Source: a virus. From it: a DNA stretch of 28,030 bases. Numbering within the stretch: position 1 is the stretch's first letter; every line of letters starts with the position of its first letter. The stretch lies in IMG/VR virus record IMGVR_UViG_3300035670_001034, positions 1 through 28,030 of that record; one strand, 5' to 3'. Both the position numbers and the translations under genes were made by a program. The notes under the pieces were generated by a model, which worked only from the letters and a program-made list of their open reading frames with translations, was not told where the DNA came from and ran no database searches. This document shows positions 23,002 to 28,030 of the stretch, in pieces.

Positions 23002-23499
23002 TCAATCTATGTCAATCCACCAACTCTCGGTTGTAGGTATTTCTCTTTTAGTCTGTTCCTTTAAAAAATGCCATTTAACTCTGAGTTCCTCCAGGCGACA
23101 GGGCAGAACATTTTTAGGGACCATGGCGTAACAGCATTTTTGTAAGCATTCGCTCTGCATTAATCCCGCAACCCAATGTTGATAAGTTGTTAAATACTGG
23201 GAGTTGCAAGGAGTGAGTAACCCTCCATCTCGCCGGGGTATCTCAATGTGATGCTCTTCTTTGCCATAGTACAACCAATCTTCTTCTGTCAGACGTTGAT
23301 TACAGATATAACAATCGTACAAGTAATCAGAGTAAACTTCCTCCATATACTCTGTTTTACTGCTTACGTTGTATCCAGGTAGGTTAAGGGGGCCGAAGTC
23401 AAGTTTAAACGGGAATCGGGGTGTCCTTACGTACATAACTCTAGTGGTGTGTTTGAGGAGGGCCATGTATGCCCTCTGGTTCACCGAGACCACATACAT
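23002..23499 (-). CDS. HNH-like nuclease
   Basis: This gene encodes 165 residues from the ATG at 23499 (MYVVSVNQ); an in-frame start at 23532 lies upstream of the -10 box and is unlikely. The centre has a CxxC (DCYICNQRLTEEDW), then EEHHIEIPRRDGG, then a C....Y.TTYQHW segment, close to the C..C...HHI.PR..GG...N....H pattern of HNH nucleases, including those fused to group II intron reverse transcriptases. Extra cysteines (CLQKCC) follow. It stands alone, is preceded by the 1-kb gene-free region and is followed by the topoisomerase gene. Likely a homing-type endonuclease; I see no intron structure. Confidence 0.7.
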   Translation of the reverse strand: MYVVSVNQRAYMALLKHTTRVMYVRTPRFPFKLDFGPLNLPGYNVSSKTEYMEEVYSDYLYDCYICNQRLTEEDWLYYGKEEHHIEIPRRDGGLLTPCNSQYLTTYQHWVAGLMQSECLQKCCYAMVPKNVLPCRLEELRVKWHFLKEQTKREIPTTESWWIDID

Positions 23500-23514
23500 A
23501 CCGTGCCTGGTTAA

Positions 23515-23541
23515 ATTATACAAGAATAGCAAGCTAGTAAA
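23515..23541 (-). promoter_or_regulatory. Sigma70-like promoter of the HNH-like gene
   Basis: TTTACT, 15 nt, then TATAAT (23515-23520). The predicted start lies about 9 nt before the ATG at 23499, which supports that start codon. Confidence 0.55.
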
Positions 23542-23870
23542 TTATCTTTATTATTTCTTTCTTTTTTATGCAGAAAAATCTCGCGAAAAATTTTTGTGAG
23601 TTGTGATTTTGATATTGGTGTCGTGCCTAAATAGTTGGGGCGGCCTGGAAGGGTCCCGCGACTTGGCGCCGTAATCTTACGGGTTCGGAGGAATACACTC
23701 TCGCATACCCGCCCGTAGCCGTCCGCCTGAACGCCCCCCTCCCTGAAAGTCAGGACAGTGGCAGGTAGGGACCCGAATAGTAGGAGTCCCTCAATAGTGA
23801 CGCGGTTGTGAAACCCAACCCATTCGCGAGGTTGATTGAATCAATGTGTGTGTGTGAGTGTTCGCGGATT

Positions 23871-24522
23871 GAACAACGAATGTGCGTATAAACAATCAAG
23901 AATAAGTTCAACAAATAACGAACAACATTGTACGAACAAACTATTATCAATGCGTACACTATCACGTTGGTATAGTATTGTTCAATCGCGCAATACTTGA
24001 CAGGTATTGGTTGTTGCATGTTGGTACACAATACTAGACAGTAAACAACTAATGTGTACACAAGTATGTAGGTACACAACAACAAATGCATTCGCATTCA
24101 TGCACAATAAAGTTCACAGAACTTTCAGAGTTTTCACGAGAATGCGGTAGAGAATACACATCAATATACACACGCAACATTGTGGATTGTGACAATTTCA
24201 TGGCAGGATAGGGGGGAAGGTAGGTAGGGTCAGTACGGTACGGATTCTCAATAAATCGAATAGTTCAACAAATGTTGAGTCATTCGTGAGTGCACAGTTC
24301 AACAAACGGTCAGCCCGAACGGCCCGGCCCAGGGGGGAGGCCCACTCCAGGGGACGCTGGTAGGGGAGAGGGATTGGGTGTCGCCCCAGGGTGAGGTGCG
24401 AGGGAGAAACGCTGTCAGAGACAGGGTTATTGAAAGAACAACAAATGAAACTGGTGGCCGTTGGAACCCAGGGCCCAGGGCCACGGGCAGAATCGCGCCT
24501 CAGGCGGAAAGTTCAACAAATG
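23871..24522. repeat. Eight interspersed copies of GTTCAACAAATG-like 12-mer
   Basis: The copies start at 23871, 23906, 24043, 24077, 24263, 24297, 24436 and 24511, all on the plus strand. The core CAAC..AATG is kept in six copies; the last bases vary in the copies at 23906 and 24297. Three pairs are 34-35 bp apart. The copy at 24263 is part of a 14-bp palindrome. Iteron-like binding sites are one reading. Confidence 0.65.
23974..23997. repeat. Inverted repeat AGTATTG/CAATACT
   Basis: A 7-bp perfect inverted repeat with a 10-nt spacer lies in the AT-rich part of the gene-free region. Confidence 0.45.
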
Positions 24523-24573
24523 GCCACGCCTACTAAAAAGCCCCGACCGCGAGGCCAGGGCAAGGTTCGTTAG
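24445..24573 (+). CDS. Possible plus-strand micro-ORF (doubtful)
   Basis: A 42-codon plus-strand frame starts at the ATG that ends repeat copy 24436-24447. It continues in phase through the ATG at the end of the copy at 24511-24522 and stops at 24573. Its last 17 residues, MATPTKKPRPRGQGKVR, are strongly basic and look more protein-like than the preceding part. No ribosome site or promoter was found, and all other genes run on the minus strand. It is listed because two repeat copies end in in-frame ATG codons; it may equally be chance in GC-rich DNA. Confidence 0.15.
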   Translation: MKLVAVGTQGPGPRAESRLRRKVQQMATPTKKPRPRGQGKVR

Positions 24574-24583
24574 CGAGCTAACG
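24568..24583. repeat. Perfect hairpin CGTTAG-CGAG-CTAACG
   Basis: A 6-bp stem with a 4-nt loop lies just past the stop of the 71-aa gene on the minus strand and over the end of the plus-strand micro-ORF. There is no T-run on either side; weak terminator or structural element. Confidence 0.35.
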
Positions 24584-24603
24584 GGTTAGTAAACCGTAAC
24601 GCC

Positions 24604-24819
24604 TCAAGTATTCTCTTCGAGGCAACCGTGAAAAGTTTCAAACTCGTAGTCCGTCATCAAATCTTGATACTTATCAACGCCAGCTTGCTTCACACAGAAG
24701 TCAACCGTTTCGATACGAGAAGGGCCGTAACCGGGCACGTTGGTCATCAATCCGTTATCAACCGGAGGCAGCGGTTGAAGGGGCAGCAGAGCGGCGAAGA
24801 CAGCAGCGAAAGTAGTCAT
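24604..24819 (-). CDS. Small possibly exported protein, unknown function
   Basis: This gene encodes 71 residues. The first 20 (MTTFAAVFAALLPLQPLPPV) form a hydrophobic stretch without a positive N-terminus, so it may be a weak signal or membrane anchor. The rest has two cysteines (VDFCVKQAG and FHGCLEEN) that could form a disulphide if exported, which would be consistent with a small periplasmic protein. The ATG at 24819 lies 40 nt after the previous stop and has no clear ribosome site. I do not recognise it. It is the last gene before the gene-free region. Confidence 0.6.
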   Translation of the reverse strand: MTTFAAVFAALLPLQPLPPVDNGLMTNVPGYGPSRIETVDFCVKQAGVDKYQDLMTDYEFETFHGCLEENT

Positions 24820-24859
24820 GAAAAGTTGTTTCGAGTAAGGGTTGGTAATTAGGCGACAC

Positions 24860-25150
24860 TCAGGCCGCAGCGAGCACGGTCAGGGCAGCTTCGGGGTTAG
24901 TAAACCAATCGACCGCAAGGTTGCCCTCAGCGATTTCATTCTGAACTTCGAACCAAGTTTCAACGACGAAGTCAACATTCAGGTCGTCGGGATCGCCCAG
25001 GTTTTCAACCACGGCATCAACCTCGGCGAGCAAGTTAGCAAAAGCATCAATCGTGCCTTCGTAACCGAGCCAGGCGTCACAACCGTTGATATCATTGTGA
25101 ATCGCGGTAGCGGCGTTCAGGGAGAGTGAGTTCAGAGTGTTTTCTTTCAT
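24860..25150 (-). CDS. Small acidic protein of unknown function
   Basis: This gene encodes 96 residues from the ATG at 25150 (MKENTLNS). A longer in-frame reading from 25249 would overlap the 49-aa gene and run through the promoter, so I reject it. The protein is strongly acidic, with Asn- and Asp-rich stretches (AVVENLGDPDDLNVDFVVET). There is no signal peptide, cysteine pair or known motif. Its promoter (TTGACT-17-AATAAT) places the transcription start at the ATG, so the message may be leaderless. Probably an early host-takeover protein by position; function unknown. Confidence 0.7.
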   Translation of the reverse strand: MKENTLNSLSLNAATAIHNDINGCDAWLGYEGTIDAFANLLAEVDAVVENLGDPDDLNVDFVVETWFEVQNEIAEGNLAVDWFTNPEAALTVLAAA

Positions 25151-25156
25151 GATTCT

Positions 25157-25185
25157 ATTATTGCACGGATCGGGCGGAAAGTCAA
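25157..25185 (-). promoter_or_regulatory. Sigma70-like promoter, TTGACT-17-AATAAT
   Basis: TTGACT at 25180-25185, a 17-nt spacer and AATAAT at 25157-25162. The predicted start falls on the ATG at 25150. Confidence 0.65.
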
Positions 25186-25195
25186 GGGGTCGTAA

Positions 25196-25212
25196 CCGAA
25201 CGTAACGTTCGG
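25196..25212. terminator. Perfect hairpin CCGAACG-TAA-CGTTCGG
   Basis: A 7-bp perfect stem with a 3-nt loop lies between the 49-aa gene and the next promoter. No T-run follows on the minus strand. GGTTCGGTTACCCG beside it nearly matches GGTTCGGTAACCCG at 27701-27714. Confidence 0.5.
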
Positions 25213-25223
25213 GTAACCGAACC

Positions 25224-25373
25224 TCACCGGTTGGCACTTTTGAGCTCACTCAGCTCGGCGTTCAGAACGCCCAGGCGCTTCTTGCTTGCGCCGTTAGCCG
25301 TCAGAATGCGAATCAGGGCTTCCAGCTCGGTGATCGCGGCTTCGTTGGTTTTCATCTCGTTTTTCATTTTCAT
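25224..25373 (-). CDS. Small coiled-coil protein (49 aa)
   Basis: This short gene runs from ATG 25373 to TGA 25224. The product starts MKMKNEMKTNEAAITELEAL and continues as a Leu/Glu/Lys-rich helix (LGVLNAELSELKSANR), a short coiled coil. An extended -10 box, TGCTATACT, lies directly upstream with its expected start at the ATG, so the transcript is probably leaderless. The natural helical composition, promoter fit and gap-filling position support it. The function is unknown; it may multimerise or bind another phage protein. Confidence 0.65.
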   Translation of the reverse strand: MKMKNEMKTNEAAITELEALIRILTANGASKKRLGVLNAELSELKSANR

Positions 25374-25375
25374 AC

Positions 25376-25606
25376 TTACAGTATAGCACCCCCAGCGCCC
25401 AGCCCGGAGTTCGCAGTGATACCGTTTTCACGATTCATTGATTGGAGTTGCTTTTCGGTTGGGGCTGCAACCATCGGGCGCGCTAATGATTCCTGAGATC
25501 CGTTCCAGTGGAAGGGACCGGGGTCTCCGAGTGTTTGCTGGAATATTTGCAATCTTGCGAGATTTTTGCTTTTTTTATTTGGCCAAATCCCTGTCAGAGC
25601 CAGCAC
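25376..25606 (-). CDS. Possible small protein (76 aa), uncertain
   Basis: This frame begins with GTG at 25606, overlapping the end of the 60-aa gene by 32 bp, and stops just before the 49-aa gene. The product has a plausible N-terminal part (WPNKKSKNLARLQIFQQTLG) and a Gly/Ala-rich end. There is no motif and no good ribosome site, and the next gene's promoter lies over its last codons. If it is not real, the stretch 25376-25574 is empty apart from that promoter. Confidence 0.35.
   Translation of the reverse strand: MLALTGIWPNKKSKNLARLQIFQQTLGDPGPFHWNGSQESLARPMVAAPTEKQLQSMNRENGITANSGLGAGGAIL
25380..25388 (-). promoter_or_regulatory. Extended -10 promoter TGCTATACT
   Basis: The -10 box TATACT with upstream TGC fits an extended -10 promoter; no -35 box is visible. 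The expected start is the ATG at 25373. Confidence 0.55.
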
Positions 25607-25757
25607 TCAACACCCGCACAATCTCCCTCAAAACTTCAACCGGCACCCAGGGATGAGCGTAGGGTTTGTTGTCACTATCGAGCGCGAATTGGTTGAGGTA
25701 AGGTAGCCAATATTCGGCAATTACCAAGGCCTCAGTTACTCTCTTCTTCGCCTTCAT
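25575..25757 (-). CDS. Small protein (60 aa) of unknown function
   Basis: This gene encodes 60 residues and overlaps the end of the coiled-coil gene by 26 bp, so it is probably translated from the same message. The sequence (ALVIAEYWLPYLNQFALDSD, then PWVPVEVLREIVRVLSAG) reads as two helices with a proline-rich turn. There are no cysteines, signal or membrane segment. Family not recognised. Confidence 0.55.
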   Translation of the reverse strand: MKAKKRVTEALVIAEYWLPYLNQFALDSDNKPYAHPWVPVEVLREIVRVLSAGSDRDLAK

Positions 25758-26259
25758 CTTCGCCTTCGATTGTCACTTCTTGTGAAATATAATCACTCAC
25801 CGCTTCAACGAACTCGGCTGGCTTCTGAGTCAAATAAACTTCACGCATGGCCTCAAGTGTGCCTTCAATGTCAACCTCAAGGCCCAATTCCGCATCAGTT
25901 TGCATTTGACCAAGGGCGACAAGAAACTGCTCACGACAAAACCGAAGCCAATATTTGTACTGATTGGGAGCAACTTTACCCACCCAATACGGGGAGATTG
26001 ACCTTAACCAAACGGGCAACCCTTCGCGCTCAAGTTTATTGAGCAACGACTTCGCTCGCGTTACAGCGTTACGCCAGTTGTCAACTTCCAGGGCATTAAC
26101 AACCTCCTGCAACTGCCCTTTTGTCCGCTCGAACTCTGCTCTTTCGCGGTCCAACTTTCGCTTGGCGTTGGGTACACTATTAGCACCAACATGCTCGAGC
26201 AGCGCATCATGAGCGTTGTATACTTTTTTGATTTCTTTGATCAGGTGTTCGCGTTCCAT
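25732..26259 (-). CDS. Helical protein of unknown function
   Basis: This gene encodes 175 residues, charged and helical, with a probable coiled coil over residues 35-75 (KRKLDRERAEFERTKGQLQE) and an acidic tail (EGEDEGEEESN). A central aromatic part (SPYWVGKVAPNQYKYWLRFC) may be a small folded domain. The ATG at 26259 follows a leader of about 100 nt containing a strong hairpin (26288-26328), and a promoter at 26368 drives it. No enzyme motif is seen. The long structured leader suggests control of translation or RNA stability. Confidence 0.7.
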   Translation of the reverse strand: MEREHLIKEIKKVYNAHDALLEHVGANSVPNAKRKLDRERAEFERTKGQLQEVVNALEVDNWRNAVTRAKSLLNKLEREGLPVWLRSISPYWVGKVAPNQYKYWLRFCREQFLVALGQMQTDAELGLEVDIEGTLEAMREVYLTQKPAEFVEAVSDYISQEVTIEGEDEGEEESN

Positions 26260-26287
26260 TTGTTACTCTTTCGCGAGAATATTTTGA

Positions 26288-26328
26288 CCACCCCGGAGCA
26301 GCACCGAGGTGCTCCCTGGGGGGGGTGG
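26288..26328 (-). promoter_or_regulatory. Leader hairpin of the 175-aa gene
   Basis: GGAGCA pairs with TGCTCC, extended by CCACCCC pairing with GGGGTGG. It lies downstream of the promoter, so it is in the RNA leader. It shares its GC-rich (G)GGTGCTCC/GGAGC words with the two hairpins upstream. Confidence 0.55.
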
Positions 26329-26367
26329 GTGAAAAAATCTGTCAGCAATTTGACCGAGTTTGAGCAC

Positions 26368-26395
26368 ATTATAGCACTAAGATCCCTGTAGTAAA
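26368..26395 (-). promoter_or_regulatory. Promoter TTTACT-16-TATAAT, with extended -10
   Basis: The -10 TATAAT (26368-26373) is preceded by TGC, and TTTACT lies at 26390-26395. The -35 overlaps the T-run of the terminator at 26393-26432. Confidence 0.65.
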
Positions 26396-26432
26396 AACCC
26401 CCAAGGGTCACCTCATTGGTGCTCCAAGGGGG
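26393..26432 (-). terminator. Intrinsic terminator with T5 run
   Basis: CCCCC/GGGGG plus inner GG/CC and CACC/GGTG pairs form the stem, followed on the minus strand by TTTTT. This ends transcripts from the small gene at 26497-26691 and beyond. Confidence 0.7.
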
Positions 26433-26445
26433 TCAAAACGTTTCA

Positions 26446-26478
26446 CCCATTAGGAGCTCCTCCGAGGAGCTCCATGGG
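26446..26478. terminator. Strong hairpin GGAGCTCCT-CCG-AGGAGCTCC
   Basis: A perfect 9-bp stem with a 3-nt loop is extended by CCCAT/ATGGG after a 2-nt bulge. On the minus strand GTTTTG follows some bases later. It acts as a first, tandem terminator or an RNA end protector. Confidence 0.6.
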
Positions 26479-26496
26479 GGTCAATTAGCTAGAAGT

Positions 26497-26691
26497 TCAC
26501 CAATAAGTAACTTCCACTTGAACACCTAACGAGGGAGCAAGTTCATTGAACGCTTCTTGCACCATGTATTGAGCCTGAGGGTCACCTGCTCGTGCAGCTT
26601 CAATCCAAGTTGCAATGTTGCGCTTATTCTGTTCAATTCGAGCGACACGTTGTTGCTTGCGGCGCTTGTTGTAGGAAGGGGTAACGGTCAT
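26497..26691 (-). CDS. Small basic protein (64 aa) of unknown function
   Basis: The gene runs from the ATG at 26691 (MTVTPSYNKRRKQQRVARIE). A TTG five codons upstream is possible, but GAGAG 8 nt before the ATG supports the shorter form. The N-terminal third is very basic (NKRRKQQRVARIEQNKRN) and could bind nucleic acid. The rest is neutral and helical (AGDPQAQYMVQEAFNELAPS). It has its own promoter at 26714 and two terminators after it, so it is an independent transcription unit. Function unknown. Confidence 0.7.
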   Translation of the reverse strand: MTVTPSYNKRRKQQRVARIEQNKRNIATWIEAARAGDPQAQYMVQEAFNELAPSLGVQVEVTYW

Positions 26692-26713
26692 GGATTCATC
26701 TCTCAATCTTTAT

Positions 26714-26742
26714 ATTATGCCTCAAGATCGCTCCCTTGAAAA
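26714..26742 (-). promoter_or_regulatory. Promoter TTTTCA-17-CATAAT
   Basis: TTTTCA at 26737-26742 and CATAAT at 26714-26719 with a 17-nt spacer. The -35 shares the T-run of the terminator just upstream. Confidence 0.5.
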
Positions 26743-26775
26743 GGGGGCAAACCGCCCATCGCAGTTCGGTTTACC
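26739..26775 (-). terminator. Intrinsic terminator after the P-loop gene
   Basis: GGTAAACCG pairs with CGGTTTGCC (9 bp, one G-T pair) across a 12-nt loop, followed on the minus strand by CCC then TTTT. Confidence 0.65.
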
Positions 26776-26788
26776 GCCCTCACTACAA

Positions 26789-27277
26789 TCAACCAATCAC
26801 CTCAACTTCGTGAGGATATGACTTACAAACGTTGGCAACACGGGTAGCCATTCCCTTCAACCACTTGGTATCTTGGGTATTGTTCCTTGCTTTGCGGCGC
26901 CTTTCTAACTCCGTTTCACTAACTTTCAAGCACACCAACTTCATGGACTCTTGTTGAAACAATGCCTCAAGGGTTGGAGCGTTCATGAACCGTTCGCCCT
27001 CCATGAGTACACCCCAATCTTTATACTTTTCCTCATTAGCAACAAGCCACTCGCGAAACTTGGGACCAACAGCTTTGCTCAGTTTGTCACAACCCGCGAA
27101 GGTCGAATCATCGTAAATACCGAGCACGATTGTCTTTTGCTTGTTAAATCTGTGGTACTTGACAAGACCGTCCTCGACAAACTCAGGAGCCTCAGCTTTA
27201 CTGTATTCAGCCATGATTTGCCTCATGAGCGTTGTCTTGCCCGTTCCGGGTTCGCCAACATAAAAAGTTACGCGCAT
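26789..27277 (-). CDS. P-loop NTPase, unknown role (kinase-like?)
   Basis: This gene encodes 162 residues. The N-terminus (TFYVGEPGTGKTTLMRQIM) is a clear Walker A motif with K14 and T15. A strand ending VLMEGERFM may supply acidic residues for Mg2+ binding. A later basic segment (ETELERRRKARNNTQDTKWL) resembles the lid of small nucleoside or nucleotide kinases. The size fits a small phage kinase or a reduced ATPase, but the substrate is unknown. The ATG at 27277 overlaps the stop of the endonuclease VII-like gene by 10 nt, so both share one transcript. A terminator follows directly. Confidence 0.7.
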   Translation of the reverse strand: MRVTFYVGEPGTGKTTLMRQIMAEYSKAEAPEFVEDGLVKYHRFNKQKTIVLGIYDDSTFAGCDKLSKAVGPKFREWLVANEEKYKDWGVLMEGERFMNAPTLEALFQQESMKLVCLKVSETELERRRKARNNTQDTKWLKGMATRVANVCKSYPHEVEVIG

Positions 27278-27648
27278 GACGTTTGTTTCAAATAAAGTAC
27301 AACTTTTTCTAGTGACTCTACTGTGTCACCTAACAGCCCGATTCCTTTGTTGCAACTGTTGCAGAGCCACCCTCGATGTTTCAACGTTGTGTGACAATGA
27401 TCGAACAAAAGTTGCTGATCCGTTCTCCCGCAAAGTTCACACGGAGAGCCCAACTCAGGGCTTTTCGGGTTGCCCGCGAGTTTTCTCGCTTGATTCCTCC
27501 CCTTCGTATCTTTACTACGGCAATCCTTACATTCGGGACGAAAGTATTGAAGAGTGCGAGTTTCATTCCAACCATTTGGTTGAAAATATTGTGCTGTGAG
27601 CGGATAAATCTCCGCGCATTTTGAGCACTTTCGGTTTTGGAGAAACAC
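27268..27648 (-). CDS. Endonuclease VII-like HNH nuclease
   Basis: This gene encodes 126 residues. The C-terminal half carries the recombination endonuclease VII pattern: CELCG, then LLFDHCHTTLKHRGWLCNSC, NKGIGLLGD and a helix ending YLKQ. The C..C...DHxH....RG.LC..CN....L order matches T4 gp49-type and related phage nucleases that resolve branched DNA or act as homing nucleases. The N-terminus has a further CxxC (KCSKC) and C.DC, a second zinc site. The start is GTG at 27648, 15 nt after the predicted transcription start; no ribosome site is clear. T4 gp49 has 157 residues, so this is a short form. Confidence 0.8.
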   Translation of the reverse strand: MFLQNRKCSKCAEIYPLTAQYFQPNGWNETRTLQYFRPECKDCRSKDTKGRNQARKLAGNPKSPELGSPCELCGRTDQQLLFDHCHTTLKHRGWLCNSCNKGIGLLGDTVESLEKVVLYLKQTSCA

Positions 27649-27669
27649 GGGGGCGTTTGAACTAGAGTT

Positions 27670-27698
27670 ATTATAGCTTGCTCTCAGGGCTCTGTAAA
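27670..27698 (-). promoter_or_regulatory. Strong sigma70-like promoter TTTACA-17-TATAAT
   Basis: TTTACA (27693-27698) with a 17-nt spacer and a consensus TATAAT (27670-27675). It drives the endonuclease VII-like and P-loop genes. Confidence 0.75.
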
Positions 27699-27714
27699 GT
27701 ACGGGTTACCGAAC

Positions 27715-28030
27715 CTAACTATAATATACTTTGAACCCTTGAAACTTTTTCACTAGCTTACCTTCCAACATTCTGTAAATTGATGGCCTTGAGATTGGAC
27801 TTTCACGTGCTGCTTCATTGACGGATCGGTACTCAATTACTTTTCCATCGGGGAATTCCACACACAATTTCTTTTCGTGAGGGTGGCCATTAGCTTCGTA
27901 AGATTGTTTCACTTTCTCTGACAATCTCTGTCTAAATGCAATATATTCTTCTGGATGTTCCTTCCAGTATTGTTGCAATTTCTGAGCGTTTTGACGCCTA
28001 ACAGGTTCCAATTTTTCTCTGTTGATAGAA
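27715..28030 (-). CDS. Homing endonuclease C-terminal part, NUMOD1-type (partial)
   Basis: The frame is open from the window edge to a TAG at 27715, giving at least 104 residues; the N-terminal catalytic part lies outside. A charged helical region (QYWKEHPEEYIAFRQRLSEK) is followed by a NUMOD1-like unit: VEFPDGKVIEYRSVNEAARE, then SRPSIYRMLEGKLVKKFQGF ending KVYYS. That order matches the DNA-binding tail of GIY-YIG and HNH homing nucleases and resembles the end of the GIY-YIG gene at 12505. Whether the missing domain is GIY-YIG or HNH cannot be seen. Confidence 0.75.
   Translation of the reverse strand, partial: SINREKLEPVRRQNAQKLQQYWKEHPEEYIAFRQRLSEKVKQSYEANGHPHEKKLCVEFPDGKVIEYRSVNEAARESPISRPSIYRMLEGKLVKKFQGFKVYYS

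Larger units (their letters stand above)
23533..24603. other. Gene-free region, candidate origin or control region
   Basis: About 1.07 kb without a convincing gene. It alternates sharply: AT-rich (to about 23630), GC-rich (about 23636-23790), AT-rich with many GTACAC and AACAA words (about 23800-24200), and GC-rich (about 24300-24560). It holds eight copies of a 12-bp motif near GTTCAACAAATG, a TG run (23845-23855), hairpins or palindromes at 23832-23844, 23974-23997 and 24265-24278, and a G-rich tract at 24206-24229. No tRNA or intron core could be recognised. Confidence 0.55.

Noticed and set aside
23630-23790. GC-rich structured block considered as a group I or II intron core or a tRNA
   Set aside because: Short hairpins exist (CCGTA/TACGG, CCTGA/TCAGG), but I could not find conserved intron core segments, a domain V helix or a full cloverleaf.
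23750-24097. 115-codon minus frame with hydrophobic Tyr/Leu/Cys-rich start
   Set aside because: It spans the repeat region, its composition follows the GTACAC/AACAA words, and it has no ribosome site. It is more likely chance than a membrane protein, though not excluded.
24860-25249. Longer 129-aa form of the small acidic protein
   Set aside because: The extra N-terminus crosses a good promoter and a perfect hairpin and overlaps the 49-aa gene.
1-28030. CRISPR arrays, insertion sequences, tRNA or rRNA genes
   Set aside because: No regularly spaced repeats with unique spacers, transposase genes or cloverleaf/rRNA sequences were seen.

Overview
The window looks like part of a contractile-tailed (myovirus) cyanophage genome. 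Every gene I can support lies on the minus strand, so transcription runs from base 28030 toward base 1. Genes are packed with TAATG, TGATG or ATGA overlaps. Two things suggest the host group and lineage. The first is a family A DNA polymerase whose exonuclease and polymerase motifs match mitochondrial Pol gamma, a trait described for the Synechococcus phage S-TIM5. The second is glycine-rich repeats of a kind common in cyanophage virion proteins. Placement near S-TIM5 is inference from remembered literature; no search was run.

Layout in transcription order. (1) 28.0-24.6 kb, probable early region: the end of a NUMOD1-type homing endonuclease, an endonuclease VII-like nuclease, a P-loop ATPase and several small unknown genes. 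It has sigma70-like promoters and intrinsic terminators, two of which share bases with the next promoter. (2) 24.6-23.5 kb: about 1.07 kb without a convincing gene, alternating AT- and GC-rich, with eight copies of a 12-bp motif close to GTTCAACAAATG. This is a candidate replication origin or control region. (3) 23.5-15.1 kb: an HNH-like nuclease, a type IIA topoisomerase A subunit, unknown genes, a 399-aa repeat-rich probable virion protein and the Pol gamma-like polymerase. (4) 15.1-12.1 kb: small genes, then a tail assembly chaperone pair joined by a clear -1 frameshift site (CCCAAAC just before the stop), a Mu gpG-like morphogenesis protein, an acidic protein, an inserted GIY-YIG endonuclease and a LysM-like tail protein. 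(5) 12.0-6.9 kb: a very large (1493 aa) tail sheath, a ribbon-helix-helix-like protein and a gp25-like baseplate protein. (6) 6.8-0 kb: the head module, with a Mu gp29-like portal, a 902-aa protease-scaffold fusion, a MuF-like minor head protein, a probable decoration protein and the major capsid protein, cut by the window edge.

The head and tail genes are mainly of Mu/P2-like families, combined with a replication module typical of a separate cyanophage lineage. The most interesting regulatory signals are a 9-base element, GGGTAAA(A/T)N, found mostly 27-37 nt upstream of late-gene starts (candidate late promoter); probable leaderless transcripts for the polymerase, the topoisomerase and two small genes; and the repeat-bearing gene-free region. 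The sheath gene also has no TTA, CTA or TCA codons over almost its full length, which points to strong translational selection.
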